Source of the DNA: Hormiphora californensis
Taxonomy: Eukaryota; Ctenophora; Tentaculata; Cydippida; Pleurobrachiidae
Assembly (NCBI GenBank): GCA_020137815.1
Contig: CM035359.1
Location: forward strand, 5,437,356-5,501,355
Length of the DNA: 64,000 nucleotides
Reading direction: 5' to 3'
Under the pieces are notes generated by a model that worked only from the letters and a program-made list of their open reading frames with translations, was not told the origin of the DNA and searched no databases. Both the position numbers and the translations under genes were made by a program. Positions 21,751 through 49,700 of the stretch are shown here, piece after piece. The first letter of the stretch is position 1. Each line of letters starts with the position of its first letter.

Positions 21751-24693
21751 TCACAATGCGTGCGTGAATATTGAGTTGCTATGATTGCCTGGTACAACGC
21801 CAGGTAATTGTATATTGCCCCCTCGTGGAGGATGGTGGTGGTGGTGGTTATCAGGTGCAAACCGGGCCGTACCCTCCGCCCCGTGTTTAGTGCTCCCATC
21901 CAGGGAATTAAACCTACTCTGTTTCATTTCAGCAGTCCGTTCCTCGCTCAAGAGTCTCCCCCGCATCGGCCGTAGCTCCACTCTACACTGCGAGCTTTCC
22001 TCGCTGTTGACTGTCTCTGATGAACTGAGGTGATTAGCCCCTCCCCGGACTGGGGAGGGGTTGAGCGGGTTGAGGGGAGTTTTATCCCGGAGGTTTTCCT
22101 CAATTGTCTTGTTCATTTGATCGCTGAACATGCTGAACATGAAGGAGAATGAGCCGATTAGAACTACTTGGATTAGGAAGGCTATTATCGTCTTGATGAC
22201 CATCGTGTGTCCTGAACTGTCGTACAGATAGAGATCTCCGAATCCTGCAGGAGGGGTTCATTTTGAGTAAATTGCTTCATGGATATTAACTAATTGACTC
22301 ATATAATGCCAAGCTTGTGGACAGCAAGTGAGAGAGGTCGAGGGGGGTACCTTATCACTGCTGGTGATGAGTACCTCAGGAGGAGTTGGGAGAGAGTCAG
22401 AGTGTTCGAGAAGGTGGCAGGGAAATTGGTGACATAGACACCTGGCGCGACCGAGATTGAGCTTACACAGAGCGGGGGTCGCGCCAGGTTTCTATGTCAC
22501 CAAGCAGGGAAAGTGGTTCATAGGACAGGGGAAGCGCATTTAATTGTGAGATAGTTAGCCAAGAACTCGGTTAAGATGTGTGCTGCTAAGAGCCCAGTGG
22601 CATAAAAGTTCAAATCTTCCAATCCGGTTTGGACCGGCAGAGTTATAAAACCGGCAGGGAACCAAATGTAATTTTTAACAATTTTTTCGAATTCTCAGTT
22701 CAAATAGCTTTCACACACTTTATGTAAGCGGCGAGACCTTTAAAATAGGGTTCCTGGCGCTAAAAAAAACGCGCAATGGCAACGCGAGTAAAAACGACAT
22801 TGAAATAGTTAATTTTGATCAAAGAAGATACTGTAGTCGAGAGATATAGATTGAAATATGTTATATTTTGGTGAAGGCTACGATCTGAGCAGTAATGATT
22901 CACTTCGAAAGCTTATAGTTTCGTTTGATTTTTTTGCGATTTTGATTTTTTTCGCAATTATGTAATTAGTTACACAGGATAAATATCGGATAAGTGTTTA
23001 TGAGCCGCATGATAATAGCTTGGTCAACAGGGACAAATAAAACACCGTAATTTCATTTGTCCCTGTTGACCAAGCCGGAAGGAGATACCATCTCTTCAAA
23101 CTATTATGTAATTAGTTCTTCAGGAAATTATTTAAGTGTTTCTTTTTCAGTCTTACCTACACAGCCGACGCTGATAAAAATATAGTAGCAGCTAACAAAC
23201 GGCGTCCAAACATCCTCATTTCCAATCTAAAACACAGTACGTGTCAGTATATCGTGCCCGGAAATCAATCAACTCTTTAAACCTTTTTTGGTATTTATAA
23301 CCGATTAAACCGAACATGATCTCTCACAGAACGTCAGAACAAGAATAGTTAAATAGTAATTAGTTAGTAATATGATTGTACCCACAATGTAAAGTGAAGA
23401 TAAATCTGTAGAGTTAGGTTCGTATAAGTGTGTAGAATCCTCAACCTCTTCTTCAAATATCTCTTGTTCCAAATGAACCAACATCGCTGCAAGGGATATA
23501 TAATCAGTAACAGACAAAATTTTGTCATGATCAATCATTTAAAATCCATTCTTGGCGATTTCCTATCAATTATTTGATTAATAATTAAATTTAATTTTCA
23601 TGATTACTTACAAACTAGGAAAATAACGAAGACCAACCCGATGGATACCATGGCCATGAACACTTTCAAAATAAGGTCTCTCGATAGTCGATTGTACATT
23701 AGGCAAAGCTTCTCAACCACCATTGTTAACAAATCGTCCACATAACCTGTGGAAGTTGGGGGTAACCATGGTAACGATGTTAGGTGGTAACCATGTTAAG
23801 CAGTAAGCTAGGCCTAGGGAAACTTATGTTAACGGGCAACCATCCAAGTCCAACAAGTAACTCATTTTGAGGGCGCTGATGGCATGGATTGTTGCTATAG
23901 TAATACTGGCAAGTGCAGCGTATAACTCACCTAAAACGTGCAGGAAGAGTGGTATTCCAACTATGGCATAAAGAATGCACACAATCTTGGCCTTCTTAAC
24001 GGTGGGATAGTAAACCCCGTACCCAATTGTAGTTATCACAGTTTGGGCAAAGTTGAACGAATGGTGGAAGCTCCACTCAGTTGACTTTTGTAGAGTACAT
24101 TTGACTGACGAGTAGTTGGTTAGGTGAGCCACGTACTTGTCAATTAGGTCATCCACATTTCCTGTTGATCGGCCTGCGAGGTTGCCATGGTTACACATTA
24201 GATGTTTCCATGGTTACACTTACATGTGTTGCTAACGCCCCCCCCCCCCCTAGACTAGCAGAAAAGACAGGCTAAATCCAAGCGGAAAAGGGGTATACTA
24301 CTACCTGTTGTGTTGCGCACATGGGTTTCTATTCGTTCTAGTAGTAGCTCTTTGTCGTCCCATAGTTGCAACCCTGCGGATTCCTCCGCGTAACCTAGTG
24401 CAGGGTCAAGGTATTGAGTACAAATGATATATATCAGGCATCACACTGACCCTTTTATCGCTCGCTTCGCGCCTCGGCCCTTTTTTCAAACTTATTAAAA
24501 AGATCTAACTTGCTAATTTTAGTGCATGTATACCTTCGATTCCCATAAAAACCAGTGTGGCGATTAAAATAAATCCAATGTTAGCGGACAGGAGAAAGAT
24601 GGCTCGTTTTAGCGTTGTCGCCCATGACGGTCCAGTACCGAGGAGCCTATCCTGGGTCTTTTGGATTACTGAAAATACAATGCAACATAGCAT
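21751..24693 (-). CDS. Two-pore-domain (K2P) potassium channel
   Basis: Seven exons on the minus strand join in phase to about 430 residues: 24693..24534, 24394..24305, 24173..23931, 23746..23612, 23486..23386, 23226..23157 and 22244..21751. The order is that of K2P channels. TM1 ends with ATLVFMGIEG; an extracellular cap helix region (LLLERIETHV) follows; the first pore has TTIGYG at 131-136; TM2 has ILYAIVGIPLFLHVLG; TM3 is SIGLVFVIFLV; the second pore has GFGDL at 267-271; TM4 is IAFLIQVVLIGSFSF. The cytosolic tail carries a run of five histidines. It should form a dimeric background K+ leak channel in the plasma membrane. N103 (NYS) is a glycosylation site. The start is uncertain: TTTTCAG just before VIQK could be an acceptor, implying an upstream first exon. 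Exon 3 could also begin at 24161. Confidence 0.9.
22426..22503. mobile_element. 78-bp hairpin element in K2P intron 6
   Basis: TTGGTGACATAGACACCTGG is matched in inverse by CCAGGTTTCTATGTCACCAA. It belongs to the same family as 17980-18041. Confidence 0.8.
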
Positions 24694-25334
24694 CTATACC
24701 ACAGTAAACACCAAGCTAGATATGGGAAGGGTTTGCAGTAAGCTGGGAATAACAAGGAACTAGGAAGAGGTTTGAGGGGGATTAAATAGTTGTGAAATTA
24801 GTTGCCTACTATATCTAACTTTTATCTAGGTAGTAGGTATACACGTAATCCTGAAGTCAAATTTTATACTGTATCATCGGATAATGAACTGAAATGAATT
24901 AAATCATGGTAATGTAACTAGATGTATTAAAACATAATGATTGTGATGTTACTATATATGGCGTTACTATGCGATATTATATACTTCAAATTAAAGTTTA
25001 TAGCACATAGTAGCTTTAAGGCGTCACTATAACTAAGTCAAAACAAGCTTTTGCGGTAATTTTATTATAGGTTTCTAAAAATTCTGTAGGAGCAAAGGAC
25101 CCAGCGCTAACATCTTTCATGCGAGAGCCTTTATTATTATATGTGTAACGTGTGTATGTGTATTGCATGCTTGTGAGGATTGAATGGGGGATAATGGGTC
25201 GTTATATATATTGCTTGAATCCTAACCCATTATCATTGGGTCGTTATCTGCAGAATTATATAGACTATAAGAATGCCATTGTTATTATTAGAACCTCTGT
25301 CGGGCTACTTGTTTATCTATATATGGAATGGATT

Positions 25335-25585
25335 GTTATAACCTGTCAGGCCAATGCTCTGACCACAGTTCTCGCGCTTGAGAGACATGAGAATAGGGTC
25401 AGGCCAATGCTCTGACCACAGTTCTCGCGCTTGAGAGAAATGAGAATGGGGTCAGGCCAATGCTCTGACCACAGTTCTCGCGCTTGAGAGAAATGAGAAT
25501 GGGGTCAGGCCAATGCTCTGACCACAGTTCTCGCGCTTGAGAGAAATGAGAATGGGGTCAGGCCAATGCTCTGACAGGTTATAAC
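25335..25585. repeat. 53-bp tandem array bounded by inverted ends
   Basis: GTTATAACCTGTCAG on the left and CTGACAGGTTATAAC on the right form perfect terminal inverted repeats. Four units of about 53 bp with GGCCAATGCTCTGACCAC and GTTCTCGCGCTTGAGAG lie between. Single-unit relatives are at 271-349 and 11064-11152, so this copy looks internally amplified. Confidence 0.85.
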
Positions 25586-26599
25586 TGGACATAGTCTGGG
25601 GCGCATGGAATGGATCGTTAACTGGTCATAAAACACCAACAAAGTCAGGGACACACAAAAATAAGAGCTATCAGAAGATACCATTTTTTCTTTAAAAAAC
25701 GAAGATTTGATCAAGCAGTGGTATCATGCATGCAGTAATTGATTACGTGGTCATATCAAGATCGTGAGAGTAGAGTGGTCATATCGTGAGAGTATAGAGT
25801 CTTCATATATCAGTATCTGCACATGCGTACAACAACACACGCTGCAGCACACTAATTACTCGTGTGCTGTGAGCAGGCAACCAAGAGATCGTGTGACGTT
25901 TACAAATTAGGAATTACGCTGACCTGCCAGACGATGGACAAATATATACTTCCACGAACCCAACTACTACTATACATGTCTGTGTCTGTGGTGTGATGGC
26001 AAATTTAATTGAGTCGTGACTAGTGATCTGACTTCTCGATCAGCAGCCACAAACGATCCGACAAATGAGACGTAATAGAGGCCTTAAATTCTTCTGGCTG
26101 AAATCCTGACAAATCTCAAGATTCCAACAATTCTGGGTGTCTTGAGATTAGGCCGAAGTATGATTATGGCTGGCCGATACCTAGCTTTTCAGCGGCAGAC
26201 AAATACAGGTCCATTTAAAACCTAAAAGACTCAAAATTTTACTTATCTAGGATCGTTCGATTCTCTGGAGCGTTTGAGGCTATATGCTTTGTACTGCGAT
26301 CCACAAAATATGTAAAGGAGGGTAATAGAGCATAACAAGTAGCACTCCAGTCCTAGCACAAGTAATGCATACTGACAAGTGACAATATAAGTTAGGAAGC
26401 CTGTTCAATATAAATAAGTGTAGACACTTCACAATAATTAAATCTGTAATAAATTGAATATCTAATAGAGCCTTTGTCCCACTTGGTACAGCTGGTCAAT
26501 GACCAGTGGTCATCCCTGTTGCCTTCGCCCCTCAATCTACCCCGATGCCCCCATAAGCTAGAAAACTTCAAAGTTATAAAGTCGAATTTTTTCCCTGCC

Positions 26600-26900
26600 C
26601 GGGTGAATGCCGAAGGCATTCACCCGGATGCCTTTTTACTTTGTAAAAAGGCATAGCAGGGTTAGAATTCGAAAACGACATTTTGGTATACTAACTAATC
26701 GGTAGAGGGACATTTTTTGGTCACACTTTCGTTGCGAGGGCAACGGTGTAGCAACTAGAGCCGTGCGCACAGTGACGAGCTACTCCTTCATCAAACACCT
26801 CATTGACACAGTTTGATGGACGTGTGTGCGCGCCCCACTCAACAAAACATGAAATGCTCTGCCGCGTGTTTCGCGTGTTACATACACATTTTCATCTTGC
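26600..26900. repeat. Dispersed repeat, inverse copy of 9560-9880
   Basis: Contains the hairpins GAATGCCGAAGGCATTC and GCCTTTTTACTTTGTAAAAAGGC, and the TTGCGAGGGCAAC word shared in inverse with the 9.6-kb region. Confidence 0.5.
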
Positions 26901-27150
26901 GAGTCGAGTGTGAGATGTTAGATAAGTAGTTAAGTTGGAATGTCAAAAGCTGGTTAGCAAGTGTCATGTGATTGGGAGTTAGCTAACTCTAATTAGCTAT
27001 GTGAGAAGTATACTGACAGCTAGATCGTATGCATCTCACATTACATTATTACCAAGCCTTGATCCTGTTGGCAGTGACAATGTCACTGACATGTGAAACG
27101 GTAGGGCAGGGAAACACAGCATTATGGATACATAATGCAATAATTCTTGT

Positions 27151-27397
27151 TAATCAAGGGACATGGGGCCGCACATTCAGAGAGGTCGCACGGCGTTGTA
27201 TTTGCGCGTGATAGTCGACATCAAGTTCCTGGCAATCTTAAGACTTGAACCCAAAAGCGTTGGAAAGATAATTTTAAGACCTTTTCAATGCAACCAAGAT
27301 CAAGTCTTTATCTTATCAGGAACAGGAGATATGAGCGAAAACGTTTAGCACGCGCAAAAAGACTTTCGTAAATGTGCGGCCCCCTGTCCCTTGATTA
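27151..27397. mobile_element. 247-bp fold-back element
   Basis: TAATCAAGGGACATGGGGCC on the left; GGCCCCCTGTCCCTTGATTA on the right is its inverse with one mismatch. Arms are about 28 bp. Confidence 0.75.
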
Positions 27398-27689
27398 AAA
27401 AATTCGACTATACTTGGCTAGGCCACTATTATACAGCAAGGCTACTATAATACAAGGCAGTAATAGAAAGGAAGAATATCTATGGAAAACAATGGTATCA
27501 CTTTAGGATCAGGAAGCGATTACCATGGCACATTGTGGAGACTGGAGAGGTAGGTACATTGCAAAGGGCCACACTAGGATGTGAAGAGATCACCAGTCTG
27601 CCTTCTTCTCTTCTCTCTCTCTCTCCTTTTCGCTTCTCTCTTTCTCTTCCTCTTCTTCCTCTTTTTTTCCCTCTGGTTTCTCCCTCCTT

Positions 27690-27785
27690 TTAATTGGGCC
27701 CGGGGGCCGCCCGTTAACGGGGCCCCGGGGCCCCAGCCGGGGGGGCCCCCCCCCCCCCGGGGGGGGCCCCCGGGGGTTTCCCCTC
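27690..27785. other. GC-only low-complexity block
   Basis: Runs of C and G (GGGCCC, CCCCGGGG, C14-15 then G8) with almost no A or T, between a CT-rich stretch and ordinary sequence. This is probably a consensus or assembly error in a poly-pyrimidine region, but it could be real. Confidence 0.5.
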
Positions 27786-27855
27786 CCCTCCATCGGAACC
27801 TACCCCTTCAACTACCCCTAACTCAACTACCCCTCTCTAACTACATGGATATAGT

Positions 27856-28019
27856 TCCTAGTAGGAGACTTCTGCAGAAGGTCTTTCAAGCAGGAACCGA
27901 CCGAATCAGGAAATACTGGTCCCTGATTGGCTGATAACTAGTCACGTGACCTAAATAACGAGTTCTGATTGGTTGTTTACTTGTTTCGGTCGATTCCTGC
28001 TTTCAAGTCTCCTAGAACC
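27856..28019. mobile_element. Fold-back element, about 165 bp
   Basis: GTTCCTAGTAGGAGACTT and GCAGGAACCGACCGAA on the left are matched by TTCGGTCGATTCCTGC and AAGTCTCCTAGAAC on the right. Confidence 0.65.
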
Positions 28020-29172
28020 CATCCCATTACTATGATTTATACGTATAAAGTTATAAACTATCAATTTATATCAAAAAGGACATTGCATGGAACTTATCAA
28101 GTATAATAATTCACGCTTGCACTGTTATTTAATTGTTCACTTGTATAAATTACAGGACCTCACGTGCTAATTGCAGCTGAAAACGTGATCGGTCTAGCAG
28201 AAAAAGTTGAATTTAAAATTAATGCAGTAGTGGCCGGTGGAACAGATCACAAATATATAGATAGTGAAACAATACAAGCTGTGAAGCTGCGCTGTGTAAT
28301 AGCTTAATCTGGAGATCGTGGGAAATTGATATGAGTTGTGAGCACTGAGCATCATTTCACGAAAACATAAGCTAGAGCTGCATGAGTTTTGTGTGTCTCG
28401 CATGGTGAGATAAGAGTGTCGGATAACTGATTGTCAACATATATGTCACGTTCAACAGTATTTAAAATAATCAATAAGTTGACCAATTGGATATTATTGA
28501 GTTGCATAGTTACTGATATAATGAAGAGTGTTATAAACAACTATTATTGTATCCTGTAAATTTACAAAACTCTAAACATGTGAACGATATCATAATGAAC
28601 ATTACAGATAAGGAGGATAAGACGGAAGTGAGACAAGATATATCTCTCTCTCGATACTGATATAACAAAACTTGATCTCCGTATGAGCATGGAACAGTGT
28701 AATGAAGTGAATTGTAATCACGGTTATGATTCAATCCCAACTCGATTATGGTCGATATTGTAGCTCTAATTTCAGTGCAATTTCAGTATGTATCATGGTC
28801 CCTATCAACACAAAATGTTCCTAGATATAGACCGGTAGAACTTATGAAAGATGTATAAATCTATACCAATACAGAAATAAGAAACCATGTGGTCTACAAG
28901 CGCTTATATATTTATAATAGTGTCTGCTAATTCTCCACGTCTAGAATTATACGTGTTTGTCTGTGAGTGTGTGTGTGTGTGCTGTGTGTTTGCAAGACGA
29001 CCGACTTGCTTACAATCAGATCAGAAAGTGATACTTGATAGGGTTGAGACTAAAGACCTCAGAAATGAATCAAACTATCAAGTTCGATAGTTTCTTGAGA
29101 ACTTTTATAAGCCGACTATCAGCGGGATGCCTGAGCACTCTCATAGCTCAAAGAGCGAAGCAATGCTTCTAA

Positions 29173-29490
29173 CGGTGTATAAGGTCCAAATGAGGCACGG
29201 AGTTTTTCTGAATCAGCTTTTCAAGACGAATCCAACGCAACCGGAATTAGCTTTCTAACTTATCGGGAAGGTGTGGTTCACTTTTTTCATTTTTAGCCAC
29301 GCGAGCCAATCAGAGGGCTGGATTTCGAAATTCTGGCCTCTGATTGGCTCGCACGGCAAAAATGACTAAAAATGAGCGTGTGTGAACCGAACCTTCCCGA
29401 TAAGATAGAAAGCTAATTCCGGTTGCGTTGGATTCATCTTCAAAAGCTGATCCAGAAAAGCTCCGTGCCTCATTTGGACCTTATACACCG
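29173..29490. mobile_element. 318-bp near-palindromic element
   Basis: CGGTGTATAAGGTCCAAATG on the left and its inverse at the right end (CATTTGGACCTTATACACCG). The arms pair over most of the length, with AGCCAATCAGAG/CTCTGATTGGCT at the centre. A fragment is found at 503-546. Confidence 0.85.
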
Positions 29491-32433
29491 TAAGACACTT
29501 CGGAAGCATACGAGAAGGGTCGAAATAAAGCACGTGCGACGTCTGAAGTACTGCAGGGATGCCTGTATTCGTTGTGCTGCGTATGGACTCCATACTGTGG
29601 AGCCGCACGTGGCGCACACGATTACCTATAATAATAACAGTAGCAGTAGGTAATTAGCCACCCCCGAAGGGCGTGAACACGTGCCCAAAGCTTTTGGTAT
29701 CTTATCCACTTGCGAAGAGTCTTTCTGACCCCTCGAATAGTTAGATTATAACATATCCTTCTTTATTGCACGCTTGAGGGTGTGAACAATTAGCAACATA
29801 CCATTTACTAAACGTTTTTGCTGAACGTTTTTTACTGAGAAGAAGACCAGTTGAAAACAATGCAAACATTATGCCAGCTAAAAGTAGAAAGCTAACTAAC
29901 TTTTGGCCTTTCAATGTCGTGGAAACTTGATAAAAGATTTATTAAAGGCTTCTTTTAATCTCTAGTTCACGGATTACCATGGTTTTTCCATGTTCACAAT
30001 GCTTAATGTAGGAAATAAAGACAGTGAGGTAGGGAAGCCTCAAAACCCCCTAATTATTGTGGCCGGGGGTTAATTCCAATATAATAGAATATCGCAAAAA
30101 ACATCAGAACTTAAAGGGGGTTTTTGAGAGGAAAGGCCCGTTAAGTAAAAAAACAATGGTTCTTGAATATATCACTTAAGTTTAAGCGTTAAGTTAAACG
30201 GAAATGAATGCTATGAGACCACTTTGGAAACCATTTTTACTATGACTTAAAAAATTTGGCTTTTTTCACCGGGTTAAGAACCAAAGAACATCCACAAACC
30301 CCCTTTAGAGGGGAATTACCAGCACATTTTTCAGTGATTTCAAAAACTGTTAGCACGGGAAGGTTTCATGAACAGTATTTTGACTACCGTTTACTCCCAT
30401 GGATTTTAAAGAACTGCAACAAAAGTCGAAAAAATTTCTAGAAATGTGTTAGAAATTTGAAAATTTTCGATTAGTTTGGTAAGAAATTAAAACTATCATA
30501 CAAAATAAGTGGACAAGAGAAGTGATGATAAACTAATCATGAAACAAGGGCTGGCGCGGGTAGTTATTCGCTCCATAATAGTATTATAGGCATATTAGAA
30601 TATATTCAGGAACTTTATCGATAATCAGACAAATGTGAAAAGTCTTTCCCATGGGCGCGATTCTAAATGTTACGGGAAATAGCAATTCGGTGTACTTTTA
30701 AGAATTAGAGAGCCGGGGGGCTAAGGAGAGAGTAAGAGCCTAAAAAGAGCATGCATGGGGCATGCATACATAAATTTAGCGATATATATAATATGTAATA
30801 TTGTAATAAAACTAGTACATAAATATACTCGGTATGCCCTAAGAGTGGGCATTGGACACTGGGCACTGGGTATATACCCTACACTCGCCTCTCACGAGTA
30901 AAACAGTTATACTGTGGGTGATGGGTCACACCATTATTTTATTTCTACTCTCTTACTATAGGGTACTGTAGAACTAGATCAATACAACAGGTAATAAGTG
31001 TTCATCTTTAGTCAGAAGATATTGATCGTGAGACACTTCTACGAAAAGTTAGTTAGAGCCGGACATTAAAAAGTAATTATAAAAGCCAGAACTTGTCACC
31101 GCATTGCCATGATATAGCTGAAGATGGCTTGAGATTGAAATGGTTTGATACAATGTAAAGTTTTGTGTGCGGTGAGACAGGGTCGAGCAAGCCCAAGGCA
31201 AAGTGTGTGTGTGATCTGTCTCATGTGCTAAGAATTGAGTATTGAACGAGGTCTGCAACGCTGCCAAACTTACAGCGTGTCAGCAATGTATAAAATACAT
31301 GATAACTAAAACATTTATATGAGGGTTTCACACATTAGTGAATGTGATAATGCTTTTGCATGTGAACATTAGGAAGCGGTATTATATTCCGATTCGGAAA
31401 CATTCAGGAGAGAGGTTGGAAAACTTTTTGGCAAACCTCCAACTTCAGGGTTTATGTTATTTTTCCTGCATAAGTGCATAATACATAAATCAGAAAATGC
31501 AAGATTGGATTGTATCATTCCAGGGGTTAATTAATTAATTAACTGATTTTGGGTAGAAACTTACAGTTATTGAGGATTAAACCGAGAACCATGTCGTCTC
31601 TTCAGCAGCTATAGCTCCTCCCTGTGGAATTTTTATCAACTATACATATGGCTAGCGGGGAAAGTAGTTGAGTTGTTAGATTGAGAATGCGGTGGACCAC
31701 ACCCCGGCCATCTTCTATTTTAAGTTCCTTCATTTTTATAATGATCGCCATGGAAATTCTTGGCGGGGGCAAGAACATATGCCCAAAAATACCATAAATG
31801 GACTTAAAATGAGACGGGGTTTCTATCATATTATATCGTGATGTTTCTCTCTCTCTCTCTCTCTCTCTCTCAACCTACTTTAACTGTGGTCACCCACGAA
31901 GACGATGCGCTTGTGTGTTGTCGCATGCAGCTTGACCAGTGACCACCCATTGCGGGTATACCAAAAAAGGGCAAAACAGGGATCGAGAGAGAGAGAGAGA
32001 GAGAGGTTTGAGAGGTTTGAGAAAAGGGGAGGGGTTGTGAGGGTAGTTTACTCTTAACATTTTTCTAGTTGTCGTATGCAGTGCATTATATATTGTTGTT
32101 CACTGTATGTATTTGGTCTTTGTTACTTGATATATAAGCGTTGTGCTGTAATAAATATAACTTGGCACCGTATACTAACCTGTTTTTAGTCGTCAAATAT
32201 TGCTTAGAAAATAGAAACACAGCTGATAGGAATCAGATATTAACGAATGCACGACAGCTTTATAGCGAATCCGGGACTTGTCACACGTTGACATAGTTTA
32301 TTTAAAGAACTTGACTCATACAATTCACTGTCACATCCTCAATAAATAGTTTTACGTTGTAGTTGATGTAAGTTCATAGTTGGTATTTGATTCCATGCTA
32401 TACTAACCAGTTCTCCCCCCTACTGCAGATATA

Positions 32434-48910
<16,477 letters not shown>

Positions 48911-49700
48911 ACAATACCCCCCTGCTGCTGTACATGTAAGCTGCACTTTTTTAACCACCCAGACACCAATAATTGGCGTCACTGCATTTGATAAAGTTAG
49001 CAGAGACTTACAAAGAATGGATAACCAGTGGCAAACTGGTAACCAGTTGTAACCAGTGGTTACCAGTGATTACCAGTGGTAACCAGTTGTAACCAGTGAT
49101 TACCAGTGATTACCAGTGGTAACCAGTTGTAACCAGTGGTAACCAGTGGTAACCAGTGGTAACCAGTGGTTGCTAGCCATAGAGGGTTTGCTAGTCTAGC
49201 CGTCCGGTGTCGGGTGCTTTTTTAAAACTTGATATTGAGCTTAATTTATCTTAATTTATTTCAAAATTCAGAAAGAATTTTCAGAGGGAAGGTTGTACCT
49301 AATTTTTAAACTTTTTAAAATCATTTCTGTTGGCTAAAAAAGAAACGATTTTTGGTTTTGTAAGAAACGGAATACACAACAACAACAACAGATATTATAT
49401 CGGTCATTTGCACTCATGACCATGTCGACAGGCGCTGAGTTTTGAGACAAACGGGTTTAGCGCCCATAGACAGGTAATGACCATACATCAACTCGGCCAG
49501 GCAGACCCAGATTTGGAATTATAACAGCCATATGATCTAAAACTCGACTGGCAAAATCTGATATAATCCCAGTCTTTGATATATCCCACGATCACAGATC
49601 GCTGGATTCATCGCAGAACTACGAGTTCATCAACACACATCCATCCTCACAGTACGTGACATCAAGATTCACCCCCATGACACGTGTCATGTTTGTGGCA
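48911..49700. other. Intergenic region between convergent ETS and transporter genes
   Basis: Contains a decamer-like tandem repeat of AACCAGTGGT/AACCAGTTGT at 49022-49172, probably in the ETS 3' UTR. An (AAC)n run follows at 49376. No gene is seen. Confidence 0.6.
49022..49172. repeat. ACCAGTGGTA short tandem repeat
   Basis: About 15 units of 9-11 bp with the core TAACCAGT; many units are themselves palindromic (ACCAGTGGT type). Confidence 0.9.

Larger units (their letters stand above)
24694..32433. other. Gene-poor interval between K2P and ETS
   Basis: No exon chain or domain is recognisable on either strand. The interval holds a tandem array (25335-25585) and the 26.6-kb copy of a dispersed repeat. 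It also has fold-back elements (27151-27397, 27856-28019, 29173-29490), a GC-only block (27690-27785) and short CT/GA runs at 31847-31871 and 31985-32005. A non-coding first exon of the ETS gene may lie near the right end. Confidence 0.5.

Noticed and set aside
25347-25573. CRISPR-like regular array
   Set aside because: Repeats are contiguous with no unique spacers, in a eukaryotic genome; the same holds for 42055-42497.
30000-30450. Possible decayed transposon ORF (61 codons at 30256)
   Set aside because: No recognisable transposase or reverse transcriptase motif remains.
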